Notes: a model not told the origin generated them from the sequence alone. A stretch of 64,000 nucleotides of DNA from JBCBGF01 sp039193455 (GCA_039193455.1 JBCCWO010000012.1:1-64000); one strand, 5' to 3'; positions 1-8,196 are shown, counted from the stretch's first letter. Made by a program: numbers and translations.

Positions 1-918
1 GCCGGCCCGCGTGAGGCGGTCTGGCACGGGCTGATCCGCGCCAATCACGGCTGCACGCATATGATCGTCGGCCGCGACCACGCCGGCCCCGGCAAAAACT
101 CGGCGGGAGAGGACTTTTACGGACCCTACGACGCGCAAGAGCTCTTCGCGCAGCATGCCGAAGAGATCGGGATCGAGATGGTCGACTTCAAGCACATGGT
201 CTACGTCCAGGACCGTGCGCAATATGAGCCCGCCGATGAGGTCACCGATGGCGCGACCGTACTGAACATCTCGGGCACCGAACTGCGCCGCCGCCTGCAA
301 GAGGGGCTCGATATCCCGGAATGGTTCTCCTTCCCCGCCGTGGTCGAGGAACTCCGCCGCACCCGCCCGCCGCGGGCCAAGCAGGGCTTTACCGTCTTCT
401 TCACCGGCTTCTCGGGTTCGGGCAAATCCACCATCGCCAACGCGCTTATGGTGAAACTGATGGAGATGGGCGGCCGTCCGGTGACGCTGCTTGACGGCGA
501 TATCGTCCGCAAGAACCTGTCCTCCGAGCTTGGCTTCTCAAAAGAGCATCGCGACCTCAACATCCGCCGCATCGGATATGTCGCGAGCGAGATCACCAAG
601 AACGGCGGCATCGCCATCTGCGCGCCCATCGCGCCCTACGCCGCCACCCGCCGCGCGGTGCGCGAGGACATCGAATCCTTCGGGGCCTTCGTCGAGGTTC
701 ACGTGGCCACAACCATCGAGGAATGCGAAAAGCGCGACCGCAAGGGGCTCTACAAACTCGCCCGCGAGGGCAAGATCAAAGAGTTCACCGGGATCTCCGA
801 CCCCTATGATGTCCCCGAAAACCCCGAGCTCAGCCTTGATACGGAAAACGTCGAGGTCGATCACTGCGCACACCAGGTGCTCTTGAAGCTCGAACAGATG
901 GGTCTGGTTAAGGCATAA
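1..918 (+). CDS. cysC: Bifunctional sulfate adenylyltransferase / adenylylsulfate kinase (C-terminal part, 5' end outside window)
   Basis: The reading frame is open from base 1, so only the last 305 residues are visible. The first part is the end of an ATP sulfurylase domain: the conserved NHGCTHMIVGRDHAGPG segment is at visible residues 15-31. From about residue 125 an APS kinase (CysC) domain follows, with the P-loop GFSGSGKST and the downstream DGDIVRKNLS motif. Fused Sat-CysC enzymes make APS and then PAPS from sulfate and ATP in the cytoplasm. PAPS feeds sulfite production and sulfotransferases, and a PAPS-type sulfotransferase lies at the far end of this window. The gene ends in TAA and is followed by a strong hairpin. 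Confidence 0.95.
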   Translation, partial: AGPREAVWHGLIRANHGCTHMIVGRDHAGPGKNSAGEDFYGPYDAQELFAQHAEEIGIEMVDFKHMVYVQDRAQYEPADEVTDGATVLNISGTELRRRLQEGLDIPEWFSFPAVVEELRRTRPPRAKQGFTVFFTGFSGSGKSTIANALMVKLMEMGGRPVTLLDGDIVRKNLSSELGFSKEHRDLNIRRIGYVASEITKNGGIAICAPIAPYAATRRAVREDIESFGAFVEVHVATTIEECEKRDRKGLYKLAREGKIKEFTGISDPYDVPENPELSLDTENVEVDHCAHQVLLKLEQMGLVKA

Positions 919-1256
919 GCCGACAAACCACCTGAATTCCACGGCTCCGGCGGAAATCCTGCCGGGGCCGTTTTCATGTCAGCGCCTCTCTTTTTGGTTA
1001 TAATTCGGTGTCTTAGATTACATCGCCTCGCGGTCCCGTGTGCGGTGTTACAGAAAATGCCCCTCAAAACTGAACCGCACAGTTTAGCGTGCACAAACGC
1101 ACCAATTTTCCGCAAATCTCACGCTTCCGTGCATTGAAGTGTCGGCTTGGAAGGTCCATCTCTCCCTCATCGGAAGCGCAGCAAGCTTCTGAACCAAATC
1201 AACCCCCGGGGTCGCCTCCCAGACCCTCCGAACCAAAAACCGAAAGGAACCACATT
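919..1256. other. Intergenic region, no gene
   Basis: The stretch holds the sat-cysC terminator and then an AT-richer segment (about 995-1110), which probably carries the promoter of the small secreted protein that follows. I see no convincing reading frame or structured RNA in it. Confidence 0.5.
941..974 (+). terminator. Rho-independent terminator after sat-cysC
   Basis: An 11-bp stem with one T-G wobble (941-951 against 961-971) and a 9-nt loop is followed by TTTT at 971-974, 23 bases after the stop codon. Confidence 0.75.
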
Positions 1257-1571
1257 ATGAAAACGCTTATCGCAGCCGCCGCAGCCGCCGTCGCTCTGAC
1301 CGCCCCTGCTTTCGCCCAGATCACCGATGTCGAAGCCCACTTCGCATCCGAGTTCACCTCGAACGACGCCAAGATCTATGACGGCGTTCCCGGCAACGTG
1401 ACCGACCGCGCACTGGAACTGCACGCTCAGATCTTTGCCGAAGACGAAAGCAACAACCGCAGCCTCGTGCCCGCAGCCGATGACCTGCGCTTCTCGACCC
1501 GCGGTGTGGTCAACGATGTCGCCGCTGACATCCTGGCCCAGATCAAGGCAGAGTCGCGCGACGACGAATAA
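1257..1571 (+). CDS. Small secreted protein of unknown function
   Basis: This encodes 104 residues. I chose the ATG at 1257 because AAAGGAA lies a few bases upstream and because it gives a clean signal peptide, an Ala-rich hydrophobic stretch ending in AFAQ (cleavage near residue 22). An earlier in-frame start would add 56 residues with no such features. The mature part is acidic and mostly polar, with no transmembrane segment and no domain I recognise. It stands alone, between the sat-cysC terminator and a pair of hairpins. It is probably a periplasmic protein expressed from its own promoter. No function is proposed. Confidence 0.75.
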   Translation: MKTLIAAAAAAVALTAPAFAQITDVEAHFASEFTSNDAKIYDGVPGNVTDRALELHAQIFAEDESNNRSLVPAADDLRFSTRGVVNDVAADILAQIKAESRDDE

Positions 1572-1580
1572 AGCCAACTG

Positions 1581-1612
1581 AGGGTTCCGGGCCGTCTCCC
1601 ACCCGGGACCCT
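1581..1612 (+). terminator. Hairpin downstream of the small secreted protein
   Basis: An 11-bp stem with one wobble pair (1581-1591 with 1602-1612) and a 10-nt loop lies 10 bases after the stop codon. There is no T-run, so it may act as an RNA-stabilising hairpin rather than a terminator. Confidence 0.4.
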
Positions 1613-1787
1613 CACTCTGGGCCGCGCAGAATGGGCGGCCCACCCAAAACCCCGCACCGCCGTTCCGAACCAGCACCCCAGGGTGCAACGGCGGGTCCGG
1701 GATCCCGAGACACCCGAACAGCCGGAGAGCCGAGAGGCCTTGTGCTCTGGTGGTTCGGAGAGACAGACCCCTCTCCACTCCGGCCGG

Positions 1788-1813
1788 AAGGGGCCCTGCG
1801 AAGGGCCCCTTTT
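1788..1813 (+). terminator. Strong intrinsic terminator with GNRA tetraloop
   Basis: A perfect 10-bp stem (1788-1797 with 1802-1811) closes the tetraloop GCGA and runs into TTTT at 1810-1813. It lies well beyond the secreted-protein gene and ahead of the cold-shock gene. Confidence 0.75.
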
Positions 1814-1991
1814 GACGTATTTCACATGCAATTTTCTTTACATGTCAGGGCAAAACTGCGACATGACCCGCGCTGCATTGCTTTATCGATCCCCTGTCTC
1901 CCCCACTCGGCGAACAGCGCACTCGATCTGCACTGACGACGCCGGGCTGCCGCATGACGCGGGCAGCAGATACACTCAAGGAGACACGGGA

Positions 1992-2198
1992 ATGGCCAAT
2001 GGCACCGTGAAATGGTTCAACACAACAAAGGGGTACGGCTTTATCGCGCCCGACGAAGGCGGCAAGGACGTATTTGTCCACATATCGGCCGTTGAACGCT
2101 CGGGCCTGACGGGCCTCGCCGACAATCAGAAGGTCACCTATGATCTTGAGTCGGGCCGCGACGGTCGCGAAAGCGCGGTCAACCTGTCAGTGGTCTGA
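1992..2198 (+). CDS. Cold-shock protein (CspA family)
   Basis: This is a 68-residue single cold-shock domain, the usual length. RNP1 is visible as KGYGFIAP (residues 13-20) and RNP2 as VFVHISA (27-33). The protein binds single-stranded RNA or DNA and acts as an RNA chaperone. The start at 1992 is set by AAGGAG at 1978-1983 with an 8-base gap and by the canonical first residues MANGTVKWFN. The long leader suggests post-transcriptional control, as for other csp genes. The gene is monocistronic and ends at a terminator shared with the convergent parA-like gene. Confidence 0.95.
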   Translation: MANGTVKWFNTTKGYGFIAPDEGGKDVFVHISAVERSGLTGLADNQKVTYDLESGRDGRESAVNLSVV

Positions 2199-2219
2199 TC
2201 CACCCCCTACGAACGGTTC

Positions 2220-2246
2220 AAGGGCGCCTCGCACGGCGCCCTTTTT
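2220..2246 (+). terminator. Terminator between cold-shock gene and parA-like gene
   Basis: A perfect 9-bp stem (2220-2228 with 2235-2243) with a 6-nt loop is followed by five T (2242-2246). AA precedes the stem, so it could also work on the other strand, but more weakly. Confidence 0.8.
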
Positions 2247-2256
2247 CGTTGGTGCC

Positions 2257-2886
2257 TCACGCCTCGGCCAGAACCTCGGTCACCTCGTCGCGCAAGGCCG
2301 AAATCTCGCCCGTCCAGGCGCCTTTGCCCCGCTCCAGCACACCCTTGCCCTGGCCCAGTGTCTCGGCATAGGCCACGCGGTTGCCCAGAACCGTCTCGGC
2401 CTGTGCGGCCTCAAGTTCGCCCAGTGCCGCCGTCACCTCATCGAGAACCCGTGTCCCGGATTTCGCGCGATTGAGCACGACGAGCACCGCGCAACGTTCC
2501 CGCCGGGCAAGATCAAGCACGCTTTCGGTCGCCCAGACATCCACCTGGCTAGCCGCCACCGGCACAATCACCAGATCGCTTTCGCGCAGCGCGGGCCTGA
2601 GATCGGCATCAACCTTTGGCGGCGTGTCGACCAACACGTAGTCATGTTCGCGTTTGAGTTTCTCGCACTCGTAAGACACGCCCCAGGCGGATGCCGTTGA
2701 AAAGGCCAGGTCTTCGACGCCCATCTCGCGCCGCGCCATGAACCACCGCCCCAGCGAGCCCTGCGGGTCGGTGTCGAGCAGCGCCACCGATTTGCCCTCG
2801 CGCGCAAAGGCCACGGCCAGATTGGCAGCGATCGTCGTCTTTCCCGATCCGCCCTTTTGCTGCGCAACCGTGATGACCTGTCCCAT
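2257..2886 (-). CDS. Orphan ParA/MinD-family ATPase
   Basis: The protein has 209 residues, short for a chromosomal ParA. A deviant Walker A motif, KGGSGKTT, is at residues 11-18, DTDPQGS is near residue 40, and VDTPP marks Walker B near residue 87. There is no N-terminal helix-turn-helix domain, and no parB or parS site is nearby. Small ParA-like ATPases of this type position cargo such as chemoreceptor clusters, carboxysomes or plasmids, so this is unlikely to be the main chromosome segregation ParA. It lies 84 bases downstream of the SRAP gene on the same strand and may be co-transcribed with it and with ridA. The cargo cannot be told from sequence. Confidence 0.85.
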   Translation of the reverse strand: MGQVITVAQQKGGSGKTTIAANLAVAFAREGKSVALLDTDPQGSLGRWFMARREMGVEDLAFSTASAWGVSYECEKLKREHDYVLVDTPPKVDADLRPALRESDLVIVPVAASQVDVWATESVLDLARRERCAVLVVLNRAKSGTRVLDEVTAALGELEAAQAETVLGNRVAYAETLGQGKGVLERGKGAWTGEISALRDEVTEVLAEA

Positions 2887-2970
2887 CGCGCGATTCCCCC
2901 ATCGGCGTTCATGCTGCGCTGCAGCAATACACGAACGCGGCCAAAAAGCAATTCTGCCGCTGACCTTGCG

Positions 2971-3585
2971 TCAGGGGCCGTCCCAATCCACGCCCTCGGC
3001 CTGTGTGACGCTCAGGCTGCCATCCGCCGCGGGCCGCATCAGCGCCGCCGCCAGCGCGGGATCGTCCCCAAGCCACGTGCCCAGGTCGGACGGCGCCAGC
3101 AACACACCCATCCGGTCATGGATCTCGCGCACATCGGCATTGGGTTCGCAGGTGACCGTCGCCACCTGCCAGATCACACGCCCGCCCGGCGCCGCCCACT
3201 TGTCGCAGATCGCGGCGAACCACAGCGGCGCGCCGGACGTGGCCCGGATCGCCCAGGCCGTCTTGCGCCCCTGCGTGCCCGTCCATTCGTACCACCCATC
3301 GGCGGGCACGACGCAGCGGGTGACGCCATCGAAAGCCGACTTCTCGAACACGGTCTCGGACCGCGCGTTCACAATCGTCTCCATCACCGGGCGGCCGCGG
3401 GCATTCACCCGTCCCACCGGGATCAGGCCCCAGCGCATCTGCGTCAGGACGCGCGCCTGCGTCAGCACAACGATCTCTTGCCCCGGCGCGATGTTGTGGC
3501 GCGGCGGCGCCTCAAAGTCGCAATGCGCACCCGCCAGTCCCGCGATCTCGCCCAGCGGCGTGGTCAGAAACAGCCGCCCCGGCAT
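2971..3585 (-). CDS. SRAP-family (YedK/HMCES-like) protein lacking the catalytic Cys2
   Basis: This is a 204-residue protein of the SOS-response-associated peptidase family, whose members shield abasic sites through a covalent bond to Cys2. The family pattern is clear: NARSET near residue 93, RCVVPADGWYEW near residue 110, and HDRMGVLLAP near residue 160, which together supply the conserved Asn, Glu and His. The family start Met-Cys-Gly-Arg reads Met-Pro-Gly-Arg here, so the nucleophile is absent. The start overlaps the end of the ridA-like gene and no better start is visible. It may bind DNA non-covalently or do something else. Confidence 0.85.
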   Translation of the reverse strand: MPGRLFLTTPLGEIAGLAGAHCDFEAPPRHNIAPGQEIVVLTQARVLTQMRWGLIPVGRVNARGRPVMETIVNARSETVFEKSAFDGVTRCVVPADGWYEWTGTQGRKTAWAIRATSGAPLWFAAICDKWAAPGGRVIWQVATVTCEPNADVREIHDRMGVLLAPSDLGTWLGDDPALAAALMRPAADGSLSVTQAEGVDWDGP

Positions 3586-3589
3586 CGCC

Positions 3590-3982
3590 TCAGCCCGCCA
3601 CCGCCGCGACCACTTCGATCTCGACCTTGAACTCCTCGCGCGTGAACCCCGATACGATCACCAGTGTCGAGGCGGGCAACCGCGTCACCTCGGCCAGCCA
3701 GGCATCGCGCGCGGCCATATAGCCCGCCATATGCGCCCGGTCGGTGACAAAGGCATTGATGCGCACCACATCCGCGCGGCTCGCCCCGCCGGCGCGCAGG
3801 ATGGCATCGATATTGGCAAAACAGATCTCGGCCTGCGCGCCCACATCCTCGGGCACAGCGCCATCGGCCCCCAGGCCCAGCTGCCCCGATGTGAAAAGCA
3901 ACCGATGCCCCGCGGGCACCGCGACCCCGTGCGCATAGCGTGCAAACGGGGGCGCAATGTCGTACGGCGTCAGCTCTTCCAT
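3590..3982 (-). CDS. RidA-family (YjgF/YER057c/UK114) protein
   Basis: The protein has 130 residues from the ATG at 3982, chosen because GGGGAGAG lies just upstream and the fold begins there; a longer frame adds 43 unrelated residues. Family landmarks are LLFTSGQLG near residue 28, RINAFVTD near 80 and FKVEIEVVA at the C-terminus. RidA proteins are trimeric and deaminate reactive imines or enamines. The Arg typical of true RidA (in the PARS segment) is replaced: the equivalent stretch reads PASTLVIV. This resembles Rid subgroups that lack deaminase activity on standard imines. It is divergent from the heterocycle-type operon; RutC of the pyrimidine pathway is a relative. Confidence 0.85.
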   Translation of the reverse strand: MEELTPYDIAPPFARYAHGVAVPAGHRLLFTSGQLGLGADGAVPEDVGAQAEICFANIDAILRAGGASRADVVRINAFVTDRAHMAGYMAARDAWLAEVTRLPASTLVIVSGFTREEFKVEIEVVAAVAG

Positions 3983-4080
3983 GGCATCTCTCCCCTGCGG
4001 CGCGGCCCTTCGCGTCGTTCGGCGCAGGCCGCTTTCACACAAGCCCGAAGGCCCGGCCCAACCCGCTCCGGACGCGGCTC

Positions 4081-4169
4081 TTGTACAATTGTTATGCGAA
4101 TCGCAAAACACCGTCTAAAATTTGAGCGCTCGCCGAAGATTTGACCGGGGCGACAGGGGGGCCATCTTT
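4081..4169 (+). promoter_or_regulatory. Candidate operator and promoter of the ABC/catabolic operon
   Basis: The palindrome TTGTACAA (4081-4088) has the form of GntR-type operators. A possible sigma-70 promoter follows: TTGACC at 4141-4146, a 17-base spacer, and ATCTTT at 4164-4169. An AT-rich TAAAAT is also present near 4125. The assignment rests on pattern only. Confidence 0.3.
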
Positions 4170-4223
4170 CCTTCCGTCCGCCGCGCGCGATGCTTGCGGC
4201 CAATAACACACCTGGAGGTTCTC

Positions 4224-5216
4224 ATGTCTGTCAAAACTCTCATCCCGGGGGCGGCTGCGCTTGCCCTCGCCGCAACCGCCGCGTCTGCGCAGGAAACCGT
4301 CACCTTTGGCACCAACTGGGTCGCCCAGGCCGAACATGGCGGATTCTATCAGTCCGTCGCCGACGGCACCTATCTTGCGGATTGCGGGTTCAACGTCGAA
4401 ATCCTGCCCGGCGGACCCCAGGTCAACAACCGCGCGCTGTTGTTGGCGGGCCGGATGGATTTCCACATGGGCGGTGACTTGCTGCAAGCCTTCAGCGCGG
4501 CTGAAGAAGGCATCCCGATTGTCAACATCGCGGCAATTTTCCAGAAACATCCGCAGGTTATCGTGGCCCACCCCGGCGAAGCCGAAAGCTGGGATGAGCT
4601 CAAGGATCTCACCCTGCTCATCGGCGACAACGGCTTTCAGTCCTACTACCAGTGGATGATCAAGGCACACGGCTTCACCGCCGACCAGCGCCAGCCCTAC
4701 ACCTTCAACCCCGCCCCGTTCCTCGCCGACAAGCGGGTGGGCATGCAGGGCTACCTGTCGTCCGAACCCTATCTCGTGACCAAGGAAGGCGGGTTTGAAC
4801 CCAACGTCTTCCTGATCGCGGACGCGGGCTATTCGTCCTACGCCACCACGATCGAAACGATGGCCGACACGATTGAAAGCGACCCCGAGAAGGTGCAGTG
4901 CTTTGTCGATGCCTCGATCAAGGGCTGGTACAACTACCTCTACGGCGACAACGCCGCCGCAAACGCGCTGATCCAGGAAGCCAACCCCGAAATGTCATCC
5001 GACAAGATCGCCTATGCGATCGACAAGATGAAATCCTGGGGCATCGTGGATTCGGGCGACGCGCTGGACAAAGGGATCGGCGTCATCACCGACGAGACGG
5101 TCGAGAGCTTCTATAACCTGATGGTGGAAACCGGGGTGGTCGAAGCGGGGCTCGATTTCTCGGGCACCTATACGACCCAGTTCGTCGGTAACGGCGTCGG
5201 GATGGATCTCAAGTAA
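4224..5216 (+). CDS. ABC transporter substrate-binding protein, NMT1/ThiY/SsuA type
   Basis: The protein has 330 residues with a signal peptide ending in ASAQ near residue 23. The start at 4224 has GGAGG at 4214-4218. The mature sequence is the type-2 periplasmic-binding fold of the NMT1/THI5 family (VTFGTNWVAQAEHGGFYQ at the start). This family binds pyrimidines (ThiY), sulfonates, nitrate or related small molecules. The aromatic and acidic pocket residues do not tell me the ligand. It is the first gene of an operon, followed by an ATPase and a permease, so this is an importer. A hairpin after the stop codon probably favours high expression of this component. Confidence 0.9.
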   Translation: MSVKTLIPGAAALALAATAASAQETVTFGTNWVAQAEHGGFYQSVADGTYLADCGFNVEILPGGPQVNNRALLLAGRMDFHMGGDLLQAFSAAEEGIPIVNIAAIFQKHPQVIVAHPGEAESWDELKDLTLLIGDNGFQSYYQWMIKAHGFTADQRQPYTFNPAPFLADKRVGMQGYLSSEPYLVTKEGGFEPNVFLIADAGYSSYATTIETMADTIESDPEKVQCFVDASIKGWYNYLYGDNAAANALIQEANPEMSSDKIAYAIDKMKSWGIVDSGDALDKGIGVITDETVESFYNLMVETGVVEAGLDFSGTYTTQFVGNGVGMDLK

Positions 5217-5233
5217 AGAGACCGTCAAGATAA

Positions 5234-5271
5234 AGGTGCCGGGCGGGGTGTGCTGTGCACGTCCGGCACCT
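5234..5271 (+). other. Intercistronic mRNA hairpin after the binding-protein gene
   Basis: A perfect 9-bp stem (5234-5242 with 5263-5271) with a 20-nt loop and no T-run lies between the binding-protein and ATPase genes. Such hairpins commonly protect the upstream message from 3' decay, so the binding protein is made in excess. Confidence 0.55.
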
Positions 5272-5288
5272 GAACCTCCGAGGGGCAC

Positions 5289-6077
5289 ATGATCCAACCG
5301 ACCGAACCTGTGGGCACGCGCCCGCCGTTGCTCAACATGAGCCATGTGGAGAAAACCTTCGCAGGCGATGTGGTGGCCCTGCGCGACATGAACTTGTCGG
5401 TGCAGGAGGGTGATTTCATTTCGCTCCTTGGGCCCTCGGGCTGCGGGAAATCCACCGCGCTGCGCCTGATCTCGAACCTGATGCACCCGACCGCCGGCAC
5501 CATCCGCTGGGTCGGTGGCCAGCAGGGCGCCGATGATCTGGGCGTGGTGTTTCAGGAACCAACCCTCATGCCCTGGGCCACCGTGGCGCAAAACGTCTGG
5601 CTACCGTTTCGGTTGCAGGGCAAGACCTACAACGCGGTCAAGGACGACATCCTTGAAGCGTTAAAGCTTGTGGGGCTTGAGAATTTTCAGACCGCCTATC
5701 CGCGCGAGCTGTCGGGCGGCATGAAGATGCGTGTCTCCATCGCGCGGGCGATGGTCACGAAACCCCGCCTGATCCTGATGGACGAACCCTTCGCCGCGCT
5801 GGATGAGATCACGCGCTTCAAGCTCAACAACGATCTCTTGGAACTCAAATCCAAGATCGGCTGCACGGTGATCTTCGTCACCCATTCGGTCTTCGAAAGC
5901 GTGTTCCTGTCGGACCGCATCGTCGTCATGGCGGCCCGCCCCGGCCGGGTGATCCGCGAATTGACGGTTGACGCGCCCTACCCCCGCAGCGAGGAATTCC
6001 GCACCTCTGCCGAATACGCCGCCTTCTGCCGCCAGGCCTCCGACGCCCTGCACGAAGCCATGGAGCTTGCCGCATGA
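5289..6077 (+). CDS. ABC transporter ATP-binding protein (nitrate/sulfonate/pyrimidine type)
   Basis: A 262-residue ATPase with a complete motif set: Walker A GPSGCGKST near residue 50, Q-loop FQEPTLMPW near 90, signature LSGGMKMR near 140, Walker B LILMDEPFAALDE near 160 and the H-loop His in VTHS near 200. It belongs to the SsuB/TauB/ThiZ group and would drive import of the ligand captured by the preceding binding protein. GAGGGG precedes the ATG. The stop codon overlaps the permease start (ATGA). Confidence 0.93.
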   Translation: MIQPTEPVGTRPPLLNMSHVEKTFAGDVVALRDMNLSVQEGDFISLLGPSGCGKSTALRLISNLMHPTAGTIRWVGGQQGADDLGVVFQEPTLMPWATVAQNVWLPFRLQGKTYNAVKDDILEALKLVGLENFQTAYPRELSGGMKMRVSIARAMVTKPRLILMDEPFAALDEITRFKLNNDLLELKSKIGCTVIFVTHSVFESVFLSDRIVVMAARPGRVIRELTVDAPYPRSEEFRTSAEYAAFCRQASDALHEAMELAA

Positions 6078-6934
6078 CCATCGCCGACAACGCGCCCCCC
6101 GCCGCGCCCCTGGTGGACGAAGAGGAACAGGCCCGCCTGCGCACGGCCCGCATCCACCGCATTGCCAAGTGGACGTTGCCGTCACTCGTGATGGTATTGT
6201 CGATCCTGGCCTGGCATCTCTATGTCACCATCGGCGAGGTGCCGCATTACATCCTGCCCGGCCCGGTCTTGGTGGCGCAAAGCCTTGTCGAAGACTGGTC
6301 GCTTCTTTGGCCCGCGATGGTCATCACCTCGCGCCTGACGTTTCTCGCACTGATCATGGCGATCATTGGCGGGGTCGCCCTGGCCGTGGCGTTCACCCAA
6401 TCGAAATGGGCCGAGATGTCGTTTTTTCCCTACGCGGTGATCCTGCAGGTGACCCCGGTGATCGCCATCGCGCCGCTGTTGCAGGTCTATGTGGAGTCGG
6501 CCTTTGTCGCCGCGCTGCTCTGCGCCTGGATCGTGGCGTTCTTCCCGATCCTGTCGAACACGACCATCGGTCTCAAATCCGCCGATCACAACCTTTCTGA
6601 TCTCTTCACCATCTACGGCGCCACCCGCTGGCAACGGCTGCGCTTTCTCGCGGCGCCCTCGGCCCTGCCGTTCTTCCTCGGCGGGCTCAAGATCGCCGGT
6701 GGGCTCGCGCTCATCGGTGCCGTGGTGGCCGAGTTCGTGATCGGGCGCGCCGGCACCGGCCTTGGCCTTGCCTCGACCCTGCTCGAGGCTTCCTATCGCT
6801 TCAACTTCGGCCGCCTTTACGCCGCACTCATCCTGATCTCGGCCATGGGCATCGTGATCTTCGCGGTGATGAGCCTCATCTCGCATCTCGCCCTGCGCAA
6901 GTGGCACGAGAGCGCCATCAAGCGGGAGGGTTGA
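6074..6934 (+). CDS. ABC transporter permease (SsuC/ThiX type)
   Basis: This is a 286-residue inner-membrane permease with about six transmembrane segments; the first spans about residues 35-55. The coupling (EAA-type) loop is at YGATRWQRLRFLAAPSALPF, about residue 180-200, and contacts the ATPase. It overlaps the ATPase gene by 4 bases and its TGA overlaps the ATG of the amidohydrolase, so translation is coupled through the transporter into the catabolic genes. This is good evidence that the imported compound is the substrate of the enzymes that follow. Confidence 0.92.
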   Translation: MTIADNAPPAAPLVDEEEQARLRTARIHRIAKWTLPSLVMVLSILAWHLYVTIGEVPHYILPGPVLVAQSLVEDWSLLWPAMVITSRLTFLALIMAIIGGVALAVAFTQSKWAEMSFFPYAVILQVTPVIAIAPLLQVYVESAFVAALLCAWIVAFFPILSNTTIGLKSADHNLSDLFTIYGATRWQRLRFLAAPSALPFFLGGLKIAGGLALIGAVVAEFVIGRAGTGLGLASTLLEASYRFNFGRLYAALILISAMGIVIFAVMSLISHLALRKWHESAIKREG

Positions 6935-8196
6935 TGGCGCTTCCGACCCTTCCTGACGGCCCCCTGACGCTGACCGATGTGACGATCCCCGGATGTTTTC
7001 TGGGGCAGGACGACCCCCTGATCCGAACGACGCTGTCGATCGCAGACGGCAAGATCACCGATGTCCCGCACCGCCCGGTTCCCATGGGCGGCGCGATGGT
7101 GTTGCCGTGCTTTGTCGACATGCACACCCATCTCGACAAGGGCCATATCTGGCCGCGCTCGCCCAACCCGGACGGCACGTTCCTGGGCGCGCTGACAACC
7201 GTGCGCGCCGACCACGCCGTCTGGACGCCAGAGGACCTGCGCCCCCGGATCGAGTTTTCGCTGAAAGCCGCCTATGCCCACGGCACCCGCGCGATCCGCA
7301 CGCATCTGGACTCGATGAACGGGCAACACGCCCGCAGCTGGCCGCTCTTTGCCGAAATCCGCAGCGAATGGACGGACCGGATCGACCTGCAGGCGGTGTG
7401 TCTGGTCAGTTGCGAGGGTGTGGACGCCGACGGTGAGTTTGTTCAGATCGCCGACACCGTGGCCCGGATCGGCGGCACGCTCGGCATGGTCAGCTACCCG
7501 GTGCCCGATCTGCAGGATCGGCTGAACCTCTTCTTCGAAATGGCCGCCGCGCGCGGCCTCGCCGCTGATTTCCACGTGGACGAGACGATGGACCCCGGCT
7601 CGGAAACCCTGCGCATGATCGCCCAGACGGCGCTGGCCACCGGTTTCGGCGCACCGGTCGTCGTGGGCCATTGCTGTTCGCTCTCAACACAGGACGAGGC
7701 GCGCGCGCTCGACACGCTCGATCTCGTCGCCAAGGCGGGAGTCCACGTCGTCAGCCTGCCGATGTGCAACCTCTACCTGCAGGACCGGCACGCCCAGCGC
7801 ACGCCACGGGGTCGGGGGATTACGCTGGTGCATGAGATGAAGGCCCGCGGCATTCCCGTCGCTTTCGCCTCGGACAACACCCGCGATCCGTTCTATGCTT
7901 ACGGCGATATGGACATGTTGGAAGTGATGCGACAGGCCACCCGGATCGGGCATCTGGACCATTCCGATGCCGACTGGCCGCTGGCCTTTTCGACGACCCC
8001 CGCCGCCAGTTGCGGGTTCGATGCGCCATCGCTTGCCACCGGCGCTCCCGCCGATCTGGTGATCTGCGCGGCCCGCGAATGGACCGAGCTTTTCGCCCGC
8101 CCGCAATCTGACCGCATCGTCCTACGCGGGGGCCGTGCCATCGACACGACCCTGCCCGACTATGCCGACCTCGACCACCTGATGGAGCCCGCATGA
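6934..8196 (+). CDS. CodA-like amidohydrolase (not a simple cytosine deaminase)
   Basis: The protein has 420 residues. It aligns with the cytosine deaminase family almost residue for residue: metal ligands H64 and H66 (DMHTHLDKG), H214, catalytic E217 (HVDET), H246 (VVGHCC) and D314 (ASDNTRDP). Two positions that contact cytosine in E. coli CodA differ: the Gln of the FPQEG segment is Cys160 (VSCEG) and the second Asp of HDD is Asn315. A related cyclic amidine or amide substrate is therefore more likely than cytosine. The ATG at 6934 overlaps the permease stop codon; a longer in-frame start at 6901 lies inside the permease gene and is unlikely. Confidence 0.88.
   Translation: MALPTLPDGPLTLTDVTIPGCFLGQDDPLIRTTLSIADGKITDVPHRPVPMGGAMVLPCFVDMHTHLDKGHIWPRSPNPDGTFLGALTTVRADHAVWTPEDLRPRIEFSLKAAYAHGTRAIRTHLDSMNGQHARSWPLFAEIRSEWTDRIDLQAVCLVSCEGVDADGEFVQIADTVARIGGTLGMVSYPVPDLQDRLNLFFEMAAARGLAADFHVDETMDPGSETLRMIAQTALATGFGAPVVVGHCCSLSTQDEARALDTLDLVAKAGVHVVSLPMCNLYLQDRHAQRTPRGRGITLVHEMKARGIPVAFASDNTRDPFYAYGDMDMLEVMRQATRIGHLDHSDADWPLAFSTTPAASCGFDAPSLATGAPADLVICAAREWTELFARPQSDRIVLRGGRAIDTTLPDYADLDHLMEPA

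Larger units (their letters stand above)
1572..1991. other. Intergenic region with two hairpins and the cold-shock gene 5' leader
   Basis: No gene is supported here. The first half carries the two hairpins listed separately. The second half (about 1814-1991) is the presumed promoter and long untranslated leader of the cold-shock gene, a common arrangement in this family. Confidence 0.5.

Noticed and set aside
2257..2886. parA-like gene as a sign of a plasmid or replication origin
   Set aside because: No parB, repABC, DnaA boxes or iteron-like repeats nearby. Surrounding genes are ordinary chromosomal ones, so it is treated as an orphan ATPase.
3983..4223. Possible TPP riboswitch ahead of the ThiY-like importer
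   Set aside because: I looked for the CUGAGA and ACCUGA-type conserved blocks and did not find them. Only a palindrome and weak promoter-like boxes are present.
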